In this document: piece by piece, positions 31,985 to 44,489 of the stretch
Position numbering within the stretch: position 1 is the stretch's first letter
Layout of the letters: every line of letters starts with the position of its first letter
DNA from: Holothuria scabra
Lineage: Eukaryota; Echinodermata; Holothuroidea; Aspidochirotida; Holothuriidae
Assembly (NCBI GenBank): GCA_037179385.1
Contig: CM074184.1
Location: 12,852,001 to 12,916,000, forward strand
Direction: 5' to 3'
DNA length: 64,000 bases
Position numbers and translations under genes: made by a program
Notes under the pieces: model-generated
The model's input: the letters and a program-made list of their open reading frames with translations, nothing else
Database searches by the model: none
What the model was told of the DNA's origin: nothing

Positions 31985-33115
31985 CCCACATTAGTCAGAG
32001 TATAATGTGACTTTTTTCATGGCTGCAACTTTAGGTTGTCTTGTGATAACTTTGCATGTAGATCTGCAGATTGAATCTGCTGCATTAACACTGAATAAGT
32101 TAGAAGCTAACTTGGGGATGTAGAGCACTTTAGTCAGAGTTAACAACAGTTGGTCGTTTGTTTTTTTTTTTTGAGCCAAGCAGCATCATGACTTTGACTT
32201 GGCCACTTCCATATGCTTTCACAGAATGCCCATCTCCTAGCACAACTGGTTCAGCTTCAGTAAATGATTTATAATTAATTAACAAATCACGATTTGATGT
32301 CATGTCCTTTGATGCACCAGAGTCAATAATCCACTTGCTCTCCTCAGAGCTGTTTCAGGGGGAGACCTGCCGAAAAGACGTAACCACCTGACTGATAATT
32401 GTCACCTACATCTGCTGGATTAGCATTTTGTGATGTATGTCCTTGAGCAGGGTTACCAGTCTTACCACCCTGATGTTTCTGCCCTTTCCACTTTATATTG
32501 GGGCAGTTCCTTTTAATATGACCCTCTCCACCACAATTAAAACACTGGATTGAGTTTTGGCAAGGCTTATAATGTTGTAGTGCTGTTTCTCCCCTGTCCG
32601 GACCACTACCACTTGCACTACTTATACTTTGAGTTCTCTTTTCTTCTTCGTTGAGAAGTGATTGTTGAACTCGTGTCAATTTAAGTTCATCCCCTTTAGC
32701 TGTCAAAGCAATAAATAATGTATTATATGATCGTGGGGGACTGAGGAGCAGAGCCACAATGTGTTCATCCTCAGGTACAGGTGCTTTGATTGCTGCCAGC
32801 TGATCAGTTATTTCTTTCATACAGTGGCGATGATTCTCAATTGTATCTCCTTCTTCCATTTTCGGGGAGCAAAACTTTTGCTTCAGAAATAACTTGTTGG
32901 CAATTGTATCCTGATCAAAATGTTCTTTGAGCTTATCCTATATTTCCTTTGGTGTTTGACATTCTGTTGTCATATAAACTAGTTCAGATTTAATTGACAC
33001 AACCAGAAGAGTTTTTGTTTTCTTCTGAGCTTTATCAAAAGCAGTTTGTGCAGCAGCCTCCTCAGGCCTTGTTGCTGATCCATCAACATGGCCCATATAG
33101 TAACATCAACATTCC
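31985..33115 (-). pseudogene. Ty1/copia gag-protease fragment
   Basis: The minus strand encodes a copia-type gag: an N-terminal helical region, an in-frame stop near 32937, LLLSPPRSYNTLF, and one zinc knuckle CFNCGGEGHIKRNC (about 32505-32550). The protease follows with active site IDSGAS near 32310-32330 and VLYIPKLASNLFSV, the standard C-terminal copia protease motif. The element stops at about 31.98 kb; integrase and RT are missing. It abuts BEL/Pao element A, probably by insertion or deletion. Confidence 0.85.
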
Positions 33116-34818
33116 AAAACTGTCCACTGCACTGACCCGTCACTCTCTACAGAGCAAAAGTTTCTCAAAGTTCAAAAGGTTACATCCTGTAGGTTAAAGC
33201 ACAGAATACACCTAAAGCAAACTTATGGAACAATAGTAGTAATATAGTGACAGTTGAGTGCATTTTACTACACTCCCACCCATTTTACAACAGACGTTGC
33301 CCATCTTTTCTTGCTTTCTCATCCACTGTGATGTCAATCCTGGTAACAAACAGGGTTCTTCGGCAACGACTGGAAGCAACCCATGGACACACACATTGAC
33401 TCTTTCAAAACATTTCCCACTATTTCAATATATCAGGTGGGAATAACAAATTTCTTCCAGAAATTGTCAACATGCTGAAGAAAATTACCGGCAAACAAAG
33501 TATTACTGCACTGTAAATTGAGTAAAAAGACACAACAAAATACCTTTTCTCCCATGTATAGTGGGAAGCACATTTTTACCAAAATTAAATTTGTTTGTAC
33601 ACTTCTTTTCAACTGGTTATGATACTTTGCTTAGATAGTCTTTAACATCATACACACCCTGTTAACTTCTCTTGGGCTCGGAGCCAGTTATAACTGAGGG
33701 TGCTCTTGGGGTCATGTCACACTGACACAAAAAACTTGTCAGAGGTTACTGTATTTACTTTCATCAGTATATTCGTCTTTTCTATCATTCACTTGTTTGT
33801 TTTTTCAGTGACTTCATATTAAAATCAAGATGAAAAGAAAACAGGAAAAACCCTTAAGATCACTCTTATGATTGCAAGTGATATATGGGCGACAGCAAAC
33901 TACAAGGATACCACAATATACACAGAAAGATTCTCATTTTAAATACTTCATATTCATTTCAACTACATTTCTTCTTTTAAATGTGTTGTTCTGAAATAAC
34001 TTAAGTGATTTGATTTACAAACTTAAGCAATAAATACTATGTAAACTAACCCAGGAGAAAATTAGCTTATAGATCTCAAGAAAACATCAAAACCCAGGTA
34101 ATACTCTTTATTTCTGAAGCACGAGTACAAAGTTTTGTTTACACAATCAGACAGAACTTGGAATAGACATATAAACCCACAAAAATATGAATTTACACTT
34201 CAAATAACTACTTCATAGAAGGAACAGTTTTTATGTGAATATGACTGCACTACGCCTTGTTTAATTGTCTCTTGTACACCGTTTCTTTTAAACTCAACTC
34301 TGTAACATAAATGTGTCAATAATTACTTCTTTACATAGCAAATCATACAAGGAAACTTGCAAATAGATTGAGCAAATCTAGAGCAGTTATACCAACACTG
34401 CACTGTCCACTGACCAATTGTTTTTCCTGGACCAACAAACTTTTAGGTCACATTCCTTGGCACTACTGACCTGCTCATGAATATCCATGAGTAGCTATGA
34501 ATACAAACACAAATCAACTATGTCTGTATGCTCTCCACAAACGGGGTTGTTACGTGGATCGTATTGTATACTAAAGTTGGATTTTAGGCAAAACCAATTC
34601 TGTTTTATACAAATAATTATTATCAAAATCCAACATTAACACGCTTAGGTACATTGTCTACATAAACATCCTTTATGGTCTTACAGTCTTAAACTTAATT
34701 TCGATATCTTTTTAGTATTTTAAAGAACTTTCTTTGCACATCTGAGGTGACAATATAAAGGATCAAAGTTTCTAAGTACAATATAACACTAAGTGTTTAT
34801 CAGGTCGCTCCTCTGAGA
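33116..34818. other. Flank of the copia fragment, no supported gene
   Basis: May contain the copia 5' UTR and LTR, but no paired terminal repeat is available to prove it. Otherwise AT-rich sequence without coding signal. Confidence 0.3.
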
Positions 34819-35427
34819 TGGTTGCAACATACAACATCTACATGTACTTGACATGGGCATTTCTAGCTATTAATCGAGAGGACAAACTATATAATTAACA
34901 ATTTTATGATGTAAACTCACCCAAATTATTGTAAATCTTACCCATGCCTATGTACTTCACAGGGATGAGAGACCATACTGTATACCTTGTGACTGTGCTG
35001 TCACCGTCAGTCACATTCTCGTTGACTGTTATGAATACTGCCATATTCGCCAGAAATACTACACCGTACCTGATCTAAAAACTCTGTTTGAACAAACTGA
35101 TTCTTCCCTCATCCTTGGTTTTCTCAAGGAAAGTAGACTTAAATTTCTGATATGATTCCCGCTTTGCTATCCTTTTAGTAGAAATTGACTACCCGTTCAA
35201 TCTTTTTTACTTTCCTTTCCTGTTTAGGTAGTTTTGCCCCCAACATTGTTACTTTGTCTATCCTGGTGACACTATATAACACTTTCGTGTTGGTGTGTCC
35301 TTAAACCCCATCTAACTAACTAACTAATTATTGTAAATCTGAAGACCATGTCGGTTATATTTATCTAACTTTAACCAACTACTCTCAGTGCGACTTACTA
35401 CAAAGAAACGAAACGAAGTCACTAACA
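34819..35427 (-). repeat. 3' LTR of BEL/Pao element B, split by a LINE
   Basis: On the minus strand a polypurine tract (CTGGGGGGAG) is followed by TGTTAGTGAC at 35427 and the copy ends TTGCAACCA at 34819. The same block is at 39281-39587. It is interrupted by the LINE fragment at 34939-35326. Confidence 0.7.
34939..35326 (+). mobile_element. 5'-truncated LINE inserted in the LTR
   Basis: A 388-bp insertion with 14-bp target duplications ATTATTGTAAATCT (34925-34938 and 35327-35340). It encodes the C-terminal tail of a LINE pol: ERPYCIPCDCAVTVSHIL, a CxxCxCxxxxxHxxxxC zinc-finger-like motif, ending with TGA at 35153-35155. The 3' end is a CTAA microsatellite (ATCTAACTAACTAACTAA). The LTR copy at 39.37-39.40 kb is uninterrupted at this site. 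Confidence 0.9.
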
Positions 35428-35597
35428 CTCCCCCCAGCTGGAATCTCCAAGAGAACTAGATTTCAGAACTTTAATATTCAATGCACTTATTAAGTTTCAG
35501 TACTTACCTATTCACTGTTGCGAGCCAAATATATTCACGGCAAAAAAATAAATTTAACTTGTTGTTTTGACAACTGTAGAATCTCAGCATATTACAC

Positions 35598-36330
35598 ACA
35601 ACTTTGAAATTGGACGCTTCAAAGTACCCCCTGATACTTTGAGATCAGCACTCCTTACCTCACCGTCCTTACTTCTATATACCGTGAGCACTTTTCCCAT
35701 AATCCATTTCCCTCTAGGTAACACTTCATCGACTAAGAGTACTATGTCACCTACTTCCATGTTTTTCCTTGGGTTTTGTCCATTTGTGTCTCATTTGAAG
35801 CATGGGAAGGTACTCCTTCTTCCATCAAAACAGGTAAGACAAGTGCTGTGCATGGAGCCATCTTCTTTTTAATACTGTACACTTCAGCTGTACTTACATG
35901 TGCACCTGCCCCCTTTATCATCAGATGGAGGTGATTTGGTGTCAATGGCTCGTCGTCATAAGCTTCAGGAGACAGGTCAGTTAGTGGCCTTGAGTTGAGA
36001 ATATTTTCCACTTCTACTAACACTGTTTGCAGCACTTTCCTTTCTACTCTTTGCTGTTTGAGGATGCCATACAATATTTTTCTTACCCATCTAATCAGGC
36101 GCTCCCATAAGCCCCCAAAGTGGTGGGTTGAAATGCCATTCAACACCCTTCATGTGTAGCATTTCTTCTAATATGCTCTTATTTATTTCCACCAGAGCCT
36201 TTTTTAGGTCTTTCTTGGCAGTGGCAAAATTTGACCCATTGTCACTAAATATCTTAATGGGGTCACAACATCTTGCGAAGAATCTCCAATACACATTTAT
36301 AAATGAGTCCGTGCTCAAATGAGTCTGCAA
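35598..36330 (-). pseudogene. BEL/Pao B integrase core and C-terminal domain
   Basis: 36091-36330 has the second catalytic aspartate in FSDNGSNF and then WHFNPP. After a frameshift HFGGLWERLIRWVRKIL carries the third acidic residue and NSRPLT and LTPNHL follow. A shifted frame at about 35598-35760 gives VGDIVLLVDE, PRGKWIMG and RPISKLC, a complete BEL C-terminal domain, ending in TGA. Confidence 0.85.
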
Positions 36331-37154
36331 TCAAACTATTGGCAACATCAATGTGGACTGCCCTGGAGGTCAGGCATGTTAATACAGCCATACATTTTGA
36401 TGGTTGAGCGGCCCTGTCTGACATCTATCGGACCAAAATAATCAACCCCAAGGAACGAAAATGGTGGCTTTTCTGCAGTGATTCTTTCCACTGGCAGGGG
36501 TGCCATTATCTGTTCTTCTTGTCTTGCATTGTGTCTCGTTCAGATTACACAATTTCTCAGCATAGCTTTAACTACAAACTTACCTTTTAAAATCCAAAAC
36601 TTTTCTCAGAGGGCATTTACTCTTGCTGACCTGTCACTGTGTCCCACTTTCAGATGTAGTGCAAAATGAGTAATCTAACAATGTCTCCATTGCCAGCTAA
36701 AATAACTGGGTTGTTAGCACTAAGTCTAAACACTCATTGTCTAACCTACCTCCCACCCTAAGTAATTTGCCCAGAAGCACTGGACTCAAACTCTTCAGCT
36801 ATTTGTCTGACTTCCAGTTTGGGAACATGTGCTTCTGTTCTGAAGACAATAACATTGTTTTACTCTCAACCATCTCTGAGACTAGTAAACTATTGTACCT
36901 CTCACTGGTTGCTGGTGCCTTACTTTGGCTTTGACGCATTTCACAAATCATTTAACCCATCCTTAGACCCGTCTTAGCTTTGTCCAGGATGAAAACTTAC
37001 CTTTTAAGGTCTCTATCAGACCGCTGTCATCCGTGTCTAATTCTCTTAGTCTGACCTGTTTGACTACTTCTGCATTCTTAATTTCAGAATCGTGAGCCAG
37101 GTTATCTTCACAATAATCGAATTTAGACACTGACCAAACTTCTTCCCCTTTGGT

Positions 37155-37346
37155 TCAGAAATCTGGACCTGTTAACCTCTTACCTAGTGTGTAGGTTCCG
37201 CGTGACCCTTCATCAGCAGGGTTTTCTTCACTTGGAACCTGTCTCCATTGGTTCGTGGTGGAGACACCTAAAATCTTAGATATTCTATTTGCTACAAAAG
37301 CTTTGTAGCGTTTATGCTCATTTCTTATATAACTTAAAACTATCAT
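37155..37346 (-). pseudogene. BEL/Pao B RNase H to integrase linker
   Basis: RYKAFVANRISKIL and WRQVPSEENPADEGSRG are the conserved segment that ends the RNase H region of BEL/Pao pol. It is cut off from RT by the MITE immediately upstream. Confidence 0.8.
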
Positions 37347-37372
37347 AGAGTCCCATCGAAAGTTAGTTCATC

Positions 37373-37943
37373 TTAAAGTGTACAGTACCTAAAGTCAAAA
37401 AATTTAAAAATATATATTTAAGAGCATGAAAAGTGAATTCTGACAGTCTAACTCCCATCTTCATATGACATTCCTGAGTTGAGATATAAAATGTTGAAGT
37501 TTATTCACTTGGAACAAATTGGTCGATTGTGCAATAATTTGTGACTTTCTTGTTGTACAACTCACATAACATGCTTTGTTTCCCTTTAAAATTAAAAATA
37601 TTTTTATGACCTTGAACACTTCCTGTTTGCTTGCATAGCATGTTGCACAAGGAGGGCTTAATTAATTACATCACCTCATAAGAGTAAGGGTGCTATCACA
37701 TCTTGGTACAAGGTGCAGTAACGTTTGGAAAAACAAAGAAATACAAAGACTGTAATTTGAGTAGTACAAGAATGACATCACAAATTATTGCCCAATGTTT
37801 CATTTTAATTTGAGTGAATAAACTTCAACATTTTATATCTCAGCTCAGGAATGTCCTATGGAGACGGGAGTTGGACTGTTAGATTCATTTTTCATCGTCT
37901 TTAATATATATTTTTGAATTTGTTGACTTGGGATACACTTTAA
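37373..37943. mobile_element. TTAA-flanked foldback MITE, family D, inside BEL/Pao B
   Basis: A 571-bp segment with TTAA at both ends. Long inverted arms of about 130 bp include TTAAAGTGTACAGT opposed to ATACACTTTAA, CTAACTCCCATCTTCATATG opposed to GGAGACGGGAGTTGGACTG, and ATATAAAATGTTGAAGTTTA opposed to its complement. It lies between RT and RNase H coding of a decayed element, so it is younger. Confidence 0.85.
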
Positions 37944-38201
37944 GGAGTAGCCAATTTCTTTTCTAATGGTACTGTCAAGGGTAGAGCTACTGTACTGCAG
38001 CCATGAGCTCCAGTCTGGGAATGGTTATGAGCCTCAAGGGACTTACCCTTGACTTACCCAGAACAAACTCTACAGTATGGAACCCACTTTCTTACTTAAC
38101 ACATGAATATGCTACCACAGCATAGCCTTCCTCAGAAGCATCGCAAAAGACATGAAGTTGTGCCTCTGCATTAACGTCAGTTTTCAGCCATCTAGGTACA
38201 C

Positions 38202-39200
38202 TTACCTGTGACAAAGTCCGGAGGCAATCCAGCCACTTACCCAGCAGGCTTTGCTCCTCATCAGTAAGGGGCTGGTCCCAGTCAGCGTCTCTTCTGCAAA
38301 GGTTTCTAGGATAGACTTCCCTATTAATACAAATGGGGAGACAACTCCCAGTTGATCAAACACAGAACTAGTCACGGAAAGAAGTCCTTTTCTTGTCACT
38401 GGTTTTCTTTTTGAGGTCAGCTGAAACGTAAAGCTGTCGCTCTCAGCATCCCAACTGACCCCCAGGGTTCTCTCAGTAGGTAACTTGTCGACGGACAGCT
38501 GCATGGATGGAGCAGTTTCACTCTTGTCAATACTCTCTAAGACCTTTCTTTTGTTACTTAACCACTTTGTCAATTTAAATCCTCCCTTCTGAAGAATATC
38601 TGACAGTCTCTGTACATTTACAATCTGTAGTGCTACATCTTCACTTTCAACAGACCCTAGACAGTCATCTACATAAAATCCATGTCGAATAATTTCTAAC
38701 ACCTGTTTGCCCACTGGATCCCTATTTGCCCTCTCATTGTCGTCCGCTGTTTGCACGCACATTCTGTATTCTAGCGGCGGTGTGCTCTTATCACCGTTCT
38801 ACCACCAAAGGAATCTCAAAAAATGCATATCTTCTTGGGCCATTCTCGCTTGGTGAAACATTGCTTCTATATCCGAGACAATGGCCACCCTCCCTTTCCT
38901 GAATCTAAGGAGTACGCCGAGGAAGTCGTTCATAAGGTCAGGACCTTTCAGTAGCTGGTCATTCAGCAATGTTCCGTCGAACCTCGCAGTACAGTCGTAA
39001 ATAAATCTGACCTTGGCCTTATGAGGGTGGACAACGGGGTGATGAGGAAGGTACCATATCTTACCCGGAAGGCCGTTCTCATGCACGGGTTCTGCGTAAC
39101 CCTGCTTTATGTATCCTTCGATGATTTCTGTATATGCGGCATGCATTTTCTTATCCGATAGAAGTCTCTTCTTAAAAGAATCTAAACACAACTTTGCCAT
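38202..39200 (-). pseudogene. BEL/Pao B reverse transcriptase
   Basis: 38799-39200 holds KVRFIYDCTARFDG, LRFRKGRVAIVSDIEAMFHQ and FLRFLWW of the BEL RT. 38202-38762 continues after a frame break with FYVDDCLGS, the catalytic YVDD, and KLTKWLSN and LGVSWD. This is nearly complete RT in two frames. Confidence 0.88.
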
Positions 39201-39280
39201 GCCCTTTATTTATTGAATGGCATATTATGTTCGTCCTGTTTCCATAACAGGCCCATTTCGTAGTGGCCACTCCCCAGAGA

Positions 39281-39587
39281 TGGTTGCAACATACAATATC
39301 TACTTGACATGGACAATTTAGGCTAGTATTCGAGAGGACAAACTATATAATTAACAATTTTATTATGTAAACTTACCCAAATTATTGTAAATCTGAAGAC
39401 CATGTCTACTTCACACGGTACTTCTGTAACATTTATCTAACTTTAATCCACTACCCTTGGTGCGACTTGCTACGCAGACAGTAAAATGTGCAGTGAGCAT
39501 CAGGCAAGCCAACCATGGAAAAAGTTTAATGGTCAGTTGTTAAGGAAAATATAGAGGGGGATTTCATTGGAAACAAAGTCACTAACA
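39281..39587 (-). repeat. Second LTR-like block of BEL/Pao B
   Basis: Matches 34819-35427 from TTGCAACCA to TGTTAGTGAC, lacks the LINE insertion, and carries about 100 bp absent from the other copy. A purine-rich GAGGGTGGGGTA precedes its start, as a polypurine tract would, so it may be the 3' LTR of a different copy. Confidence 0.6.
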
Positions 39588-39700
39588 TACCCCACCCTCA
39601 GATCTCTCTGGCTATAACCCAGGTAGCTAGTTAGTTGGTTAGTAATTAGATGAGATTTAATGACACACGAACACGAATGTGTTATATAGTATATCAGTCA
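39588..39700 (-). repeat. LINE 3' tail
   Basis: On the minus strand CTATATAACACATTCGTGTT, then CATTAAATCTCATCTAATTA and CTAACCAACTAAC match the 3' tail of the LINE at 35270-35326. A further partial tail lies near 44540-44585. Confidence 0.6.
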
Positions 39701-42700
39701 ACTCAAAAAAGAGTTTGAGTTGAAATTTAAATAAACATTGCAAGACTCTCTGCATCATTTTCTCCCAGTGACTGAACCACTTGCCAGCTGGTTTTACTTT
39801 GTCTGCATGCATACTTATTTGCCTGTCAGAATTGTGGAACATTTTTCTAAATAAAGGTCCAGTAGGATTAATGCTAACTGCCAATGGAGTACTTTTGTTC
39901 AACCAAAAAATTAACTTACATCTGAATTGATAGCTGCATAGTTTTCCCGGTGAAGCATGTGACTTGTGCTTTGCACTTCCAATCCTCAAGTTTGTTTCAT
40001 ACTTTGCTCTTTTTATGCAGTTCATAATGCCTTTGCCATCTCCAGCTGCAAATTTTATATTTGATTCACAGCCTTTACAAAATAGGAGGTTACTCCCTTT
40101 TCATGATTGAGAAATGCGTGGAATCTGTACTTTGCTCAGTATTGAAAAAGAGAGCAAACCTGTTCTTCAGTGTTTCGGCACACAGAAAAAAATGCAACAA
40201 ACCCCCCCAAAATGGGGCAGGTGTTGGCCTGTTGCACCTTTTTGTATTTGTTGAAGGATACCAGTCTATTCTGTTGGTCCAACATCCAGGCATTTGTGTG
40301 AGCTAGGTCATGAAAACTTCAGTTGGAGTGAAAACAACAACAGCCTGGCAATGGGTTTAGTACACTTATGCTATTGCCAGAGCCTCAGATTGCACGATTG
40401 TGGGCTAAACTGGCAAAGTTTCTTGAGACCAAGGTTGAAAAGAAATCCGGAATGTCAATTATGTCATGCGAATGAGAAAATATTGGGTGCCTGTGAACAA
40501 AGCACTCGCTTATGAACCGGGAGAAACCCATTCTTATTGGGGGTAGACCTATTGTGCGAGATTGGCCTTTGTGTTTACAGGCCATCCCGTAAAGAAACAG
40601 TGAATTTTCCCCGTGAAAAGTTTTCGTACGACCATCTGATCATGAAAGCTGGATATTTCTATAAAAATAGGTCATTATCCATAAGTTTAAAAAGAGTGCA
40701 CGTTGTTTACAATGTACAGTTACACAGAGCACTGAAATGTCTGCACTGTTGCTGTACTGTGTGACCACAACTGTTTCACCCCAACATGTCACGTGGTTGC
40801 CTCTTCGCACGGGATGTGACGTTCTTTGGACTGACAGAATATCTATCCCTGCGCCTACAGTGGACAAGGTTTGCAGGATCTTGTAGAGATTATTCCTACT
40901 GTATACACAAGAGCCTTTAGATGAGACCAGCTTTTCTGATTCAGAGGTTTGGTTCACATCAATAAAGCCCAGTCTGAAAGTGAAATGAAGGTGACATCAG
41001 TTTTGTCCTTTGTTAATTTCTTGTCTGAAAGGGTCATGAGAGCAAATCCATATCAAGTAACTGATTTGCTATCTTTCTACCTGCTATTTCAGAGCTCTCT
41101 CATAAGCCCTCCCAAGCTTCTTTTTCTCGCCAAATGTCTCAGGAGTACTAAAAGAAATTTGTTGGCAACACTCAACCAGCTGGTAGGTTGGTGGTGAAGC
41201 TCTTGTCTGGCCAGGTCTTCCAGATGGGGCTCAATTTGCCTCTTTCTGAGAAATACGTGGCATTCATATTCCTTAAAAAACATCAAATTTTGCTGCCATA
41301 ATTAGGAAAAGGTGCCAGGCAGGGTGCTATTATTGTAGCATGAATGAGGTGTGCTATTGACCAGTCCTGTGTGGGTCACTCACCTCTACTCAGTGTAGTG
41401 ACATACCTACTACAGTACAAAATTTCAGTCCTTCCTTTCATGTTTTTCTTCAGTCTGCAATGAGGTAAATTGGAAAAAGCCCTGGCAAAACTTGAGTGTC
41501 AAGCCATCAATGCCCAATAATTACAAGTTCATTATTCTTCCATCATTGGTTAAATATTTTTTTCCAACCAGAATTGCTGCATTTAATTAACTTCCTTCAC
41601 AGGGTTCTGTTTTAGGAAAATTTATGGCACTTCATGTAACCACCTGACCTTATGCTTTGGATTTCCAAAAGAAATTTTTATATCTTAAAGGAAATTGTGT
41701 ACTGGGTTTTGATGCAGTTTAGTTTGGGGTTTTGTGGGGGGGGGGGGGGGGGAACTGATTGCCAGAACAGCCCAATTTTTTCAACAATATAATAGCATAT
41801 GTGAAGTGGCCCAAAATGTCTACGACAGGTAAAGTGGTGGAGGGGGGGGCTTAAACCCTCCAGGCCCCCATCTCTGTGGTCCCTTGTGCAATAATGCAAA
41901 TACTGGTGGTTATTGTGCTGGCAACTATAGTAAACTGTACAATGGACCCTCTCATAGTCCATCAGTGGGCTTAAATAACTGCATGGATTGATGTCCAAGA
42001 CTGATCTTCTCTTTGAGCCCCAGCACAGATTTCAAGGTAAATGTGATTTAGCAGAGCAAGTTCCCTTTATAGTTTCATTCTTTACATCTAAGCAAGTCTG
42101 GCTATTAACAGCTAGGTCTTTTCAGTGTTACTTAAAGTCATATTCTGGAGACAAAATTCATTAACTTAAAAAAATGCAGAAAAATTTTCTTCCAGGAGTT
42201 GAAAACTGCTTTTCAAGAGCATGTAGCATTCAGCAGATACAAATTTAAAGTAATGCAATTTTTTTTTTTGAGATTTGGTGCATCATGGGTAATCTGTGAT
42301 GTAATTGTGACACATTAATTTGACATTGCATTCAATTTAATGATAATATTGATTCTGCTGCAGGTATTAAGCAACTGTTGAACATTGTTGGTTGTTCTTT
42401 ACACATGGTGAAGGGTATATGGTGAAGGGTAATGCTAGATCTGCAGGAAAAGATATTCAAACATTCCAACAGTATCAAATTTCAAGGACAAACAGAACGT
42501 CCAATTATAAAGAAAACAAAGGGAATTTGAGGCAATGTGCCCACATTACATAACCTCCAGATGATTTGTTGAAAGGTAGAGGTATTTTTCAACAAAAATA
42601 CCTAATCTTAAAAGTGAACTATCTTGAGTTAGGAAAATGACATTGAGACAGGGTGTGAAGGACATGGTGTAGAAAATCTTTGCTTTTCTTACAACAACCA

Positions 42701-42752
42701 GGTGAAAGACCACCAGAATTATGCCTGTAATCATTCAACAACTGTATTTCCA
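39701..42752. other. Intergenic, no confident gene
   Basis: Around 41085-41200 both strands read as short open stretches with splice-like borders, but neither is convincing. A run of G lies at 41736-41752. Confidence 0.35.
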
Positions 42753-42842
42753 TTAAAACATCACATTTTGGAACTTTTCAATCCATTTAGAATCATCTGG
42801 GGCATATGAGCCAGGATCATCTCTCTTCTTGAAAGTGTTCCC
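42753..42842 (-). CDS. Probable terminal exon of an unidentified gene
   Basis: Minus strand, acceptor TGTTCACAG followed by 29 codons and TAA. The peptide starts GNTFKKRDDPGSYAPDDS and ends WIEKFQNVMF. The hydrophilic composition rich in D, K and S and the phase-0 start look like genuine coding sequence. I do not recognise it and no joining exon is certain. The exon-like segment at 44436-44489 has an incompatible phase for direct joining. Confidence 0.45.
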   Translation of the reverse strand, partial: GNTFKKRDDPGSYAPDDSKWIEKFQNVMF

Positions 42843-43294
42843 CTGTGAACACACATTTCAGTTGAATGAATCAAGCATTTAAATTTTAATCCGTATGGAC
42901 AAAATGTGATGTGCATATATCATAGCAGTAAATAAGTTTAAGAACTAAGGTCAATTTGGTAATTTATACCCTGTTACAGGGAGATCAGCTCACAGGTGGC
43001 AAGTAAAAACTGGTGTTCATTACTAATAAGAAATGGTTGATTCAACATAAGTACCTACTACCTAAGATAGATCTGAATTTTTTTAAACATTTGTACTCAC
43101 ATTCCTTGTTTACTGATAGTGCAATATATTTTTTTTTTCATTCTGTGGAAATTTGAATGTGGGAGATTCAAATGTGGAAAGTGTCAAGCATTTTGTGGAC
43201 AAGTGAGGAGATCTTTATAAAATGTGAGGATTTTGAGAATTATTATTTGCTGAGTGTGATTGTTTAAATTAAGTGAATGAATGAAATTGATTGT

Positions 43295-43330
43295 TTAAAG
43301 GGGAAGAGCAGTTGTACCAAAACATATTTT
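43295..43330. repeat. Single end of a family B TTAA MITE
   Basis: TTAAAGGGGAAGAGCAGTTG matches the left terminus of the MITE at 50503. The other end was not found. Confidence 0.45.
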
Positions 43331-44435
43331 AAAGCATCAGCTAAATCTCACAATTTCCTTATTTCTCATCTAATAAGCTTCATAATAATTTAGGGCTTTG
43401 GTACTCTATATATTCGTAGAAAACCAAGCAGATACTTCTAGTAGATTTCATATGTGAGGAAGAAAAATTCCGACTGTCACATGACTCCAAAAGCCTATCA
43501 TGAAACTGGACAGTTTATTACTTTTCTTCAAGTTGGAGTGAGTGACTACATTTATCATTTAATTATAGCATGTGCTAATGAAGAAATGGTCACTGCAAAC
43601 ACAACTGTTTGTATCGTCAATGGCTGGACAAGCACTCGGATGGTTCACACATTGAACAGCAACAATTCCTTTTTGGCCCACTTTAGCAGCATTCAGTTGA
43701 AATCTATGAAAAAAAGTAACCCATAATTTTTTCACCTTCAATTGTCAAACCCTGATTCAGCTGCAAAGTTAAATATTTTTGTCAGTTCAGTAGGAGATTT
43801 TTGCATTAACAATGTGCACTGTTCAAATCCCATTTACAGTGTAATGTGCTACTTTAGGGGTGTATCATTTATGAAACATACATCTACACCAACATCACAG
43901 TACAAACATTGGTTAGAGCAGAGAGGTATTAGGAAGGAGACACAACAGCCCTATCTGTCACACAATAGGTACTTCAAAAATAGTAATTCCCATTCAAGCA
44001 TCAAACTTTGATTGACAGTCCTCTTTGTTCCTATTGTTAAGCCTTGTTGACATGTCCCATGCCTAAGAGGATTTGCCTCTTTCACACCCAAGTAATCCTG
44101 AAACAATTGTCTTTGTTATAGTTTACTTTCTTTGTTTTGCAACAAATTCGATGAGTGGTCTGCTATAGGCATTGTTAAAAGGTAAATCATTTTACCCAAT
44201 TTTTGCAACTTTCTTCAAAGAAATAAACAGAATTTACATTTATTAGGACGAATACAGCTGAAAGTGTAAAATTTGATGTTTTTAATGATGGCTGGCAACG
44301 AAAAGTTAACGAGATACAACGCAAGGGCGTGCCCTCTCACTGGAATTTTGACAATGTATCACTGATCCTTGTTGGTCTAGGTATTGAGATAAAATATTTG
44401 GGAACAAAAGGAAGATTGTCGGCAACAAACATTAC

Positions 44436-44489
44436 CTCAAAGAGTCAATAGAACGTTGTGTCTCCTTGGTCTCTTCCTTGGTCTCCTCC
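44436..44489 (-). CDS. Candidate small internal exon
   Basis: Minus strand, acceptor ACTCTAACCAG, then an open 54-nt stretch reading EETKEETKETQRSIDSL, then donor GTAATG. It is low-complexity, so coding is only possible. Confidence 0.25.

Larger units (their letters stand above)
35428..39280 (-). mobile_element. BEL/Pao LTR retrotransposon B (gag and protease missing)
   Basis: The minus strand carries RT, RNase H, integrase and the C-terminal domain in order, with better-kept reading frames than element A. Gag and protease are absent: pol-like sequence (HYEMGLLW) starts only about 20 bp from the LTR-like block at 39281-39587. A 571-bp MITE is inserted between RT and RNase H (37373-37943). 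No matching 5-bp target duplication was found for the outer LTR ends, so this may be a recombined composite. Confidence 0.8.

Noticed and set aside
41089..41286. Overlapping exon-like stretches on both strands
   Set aside because: Both strands have splice-like borders and open frames, neither with recognisable protein features. They cannot be separated from chance.
43454..43726. A 90-codon + strand ORF
   Set aside because: Looks open, but there is no motif, no splice context and no supporting neighbour.
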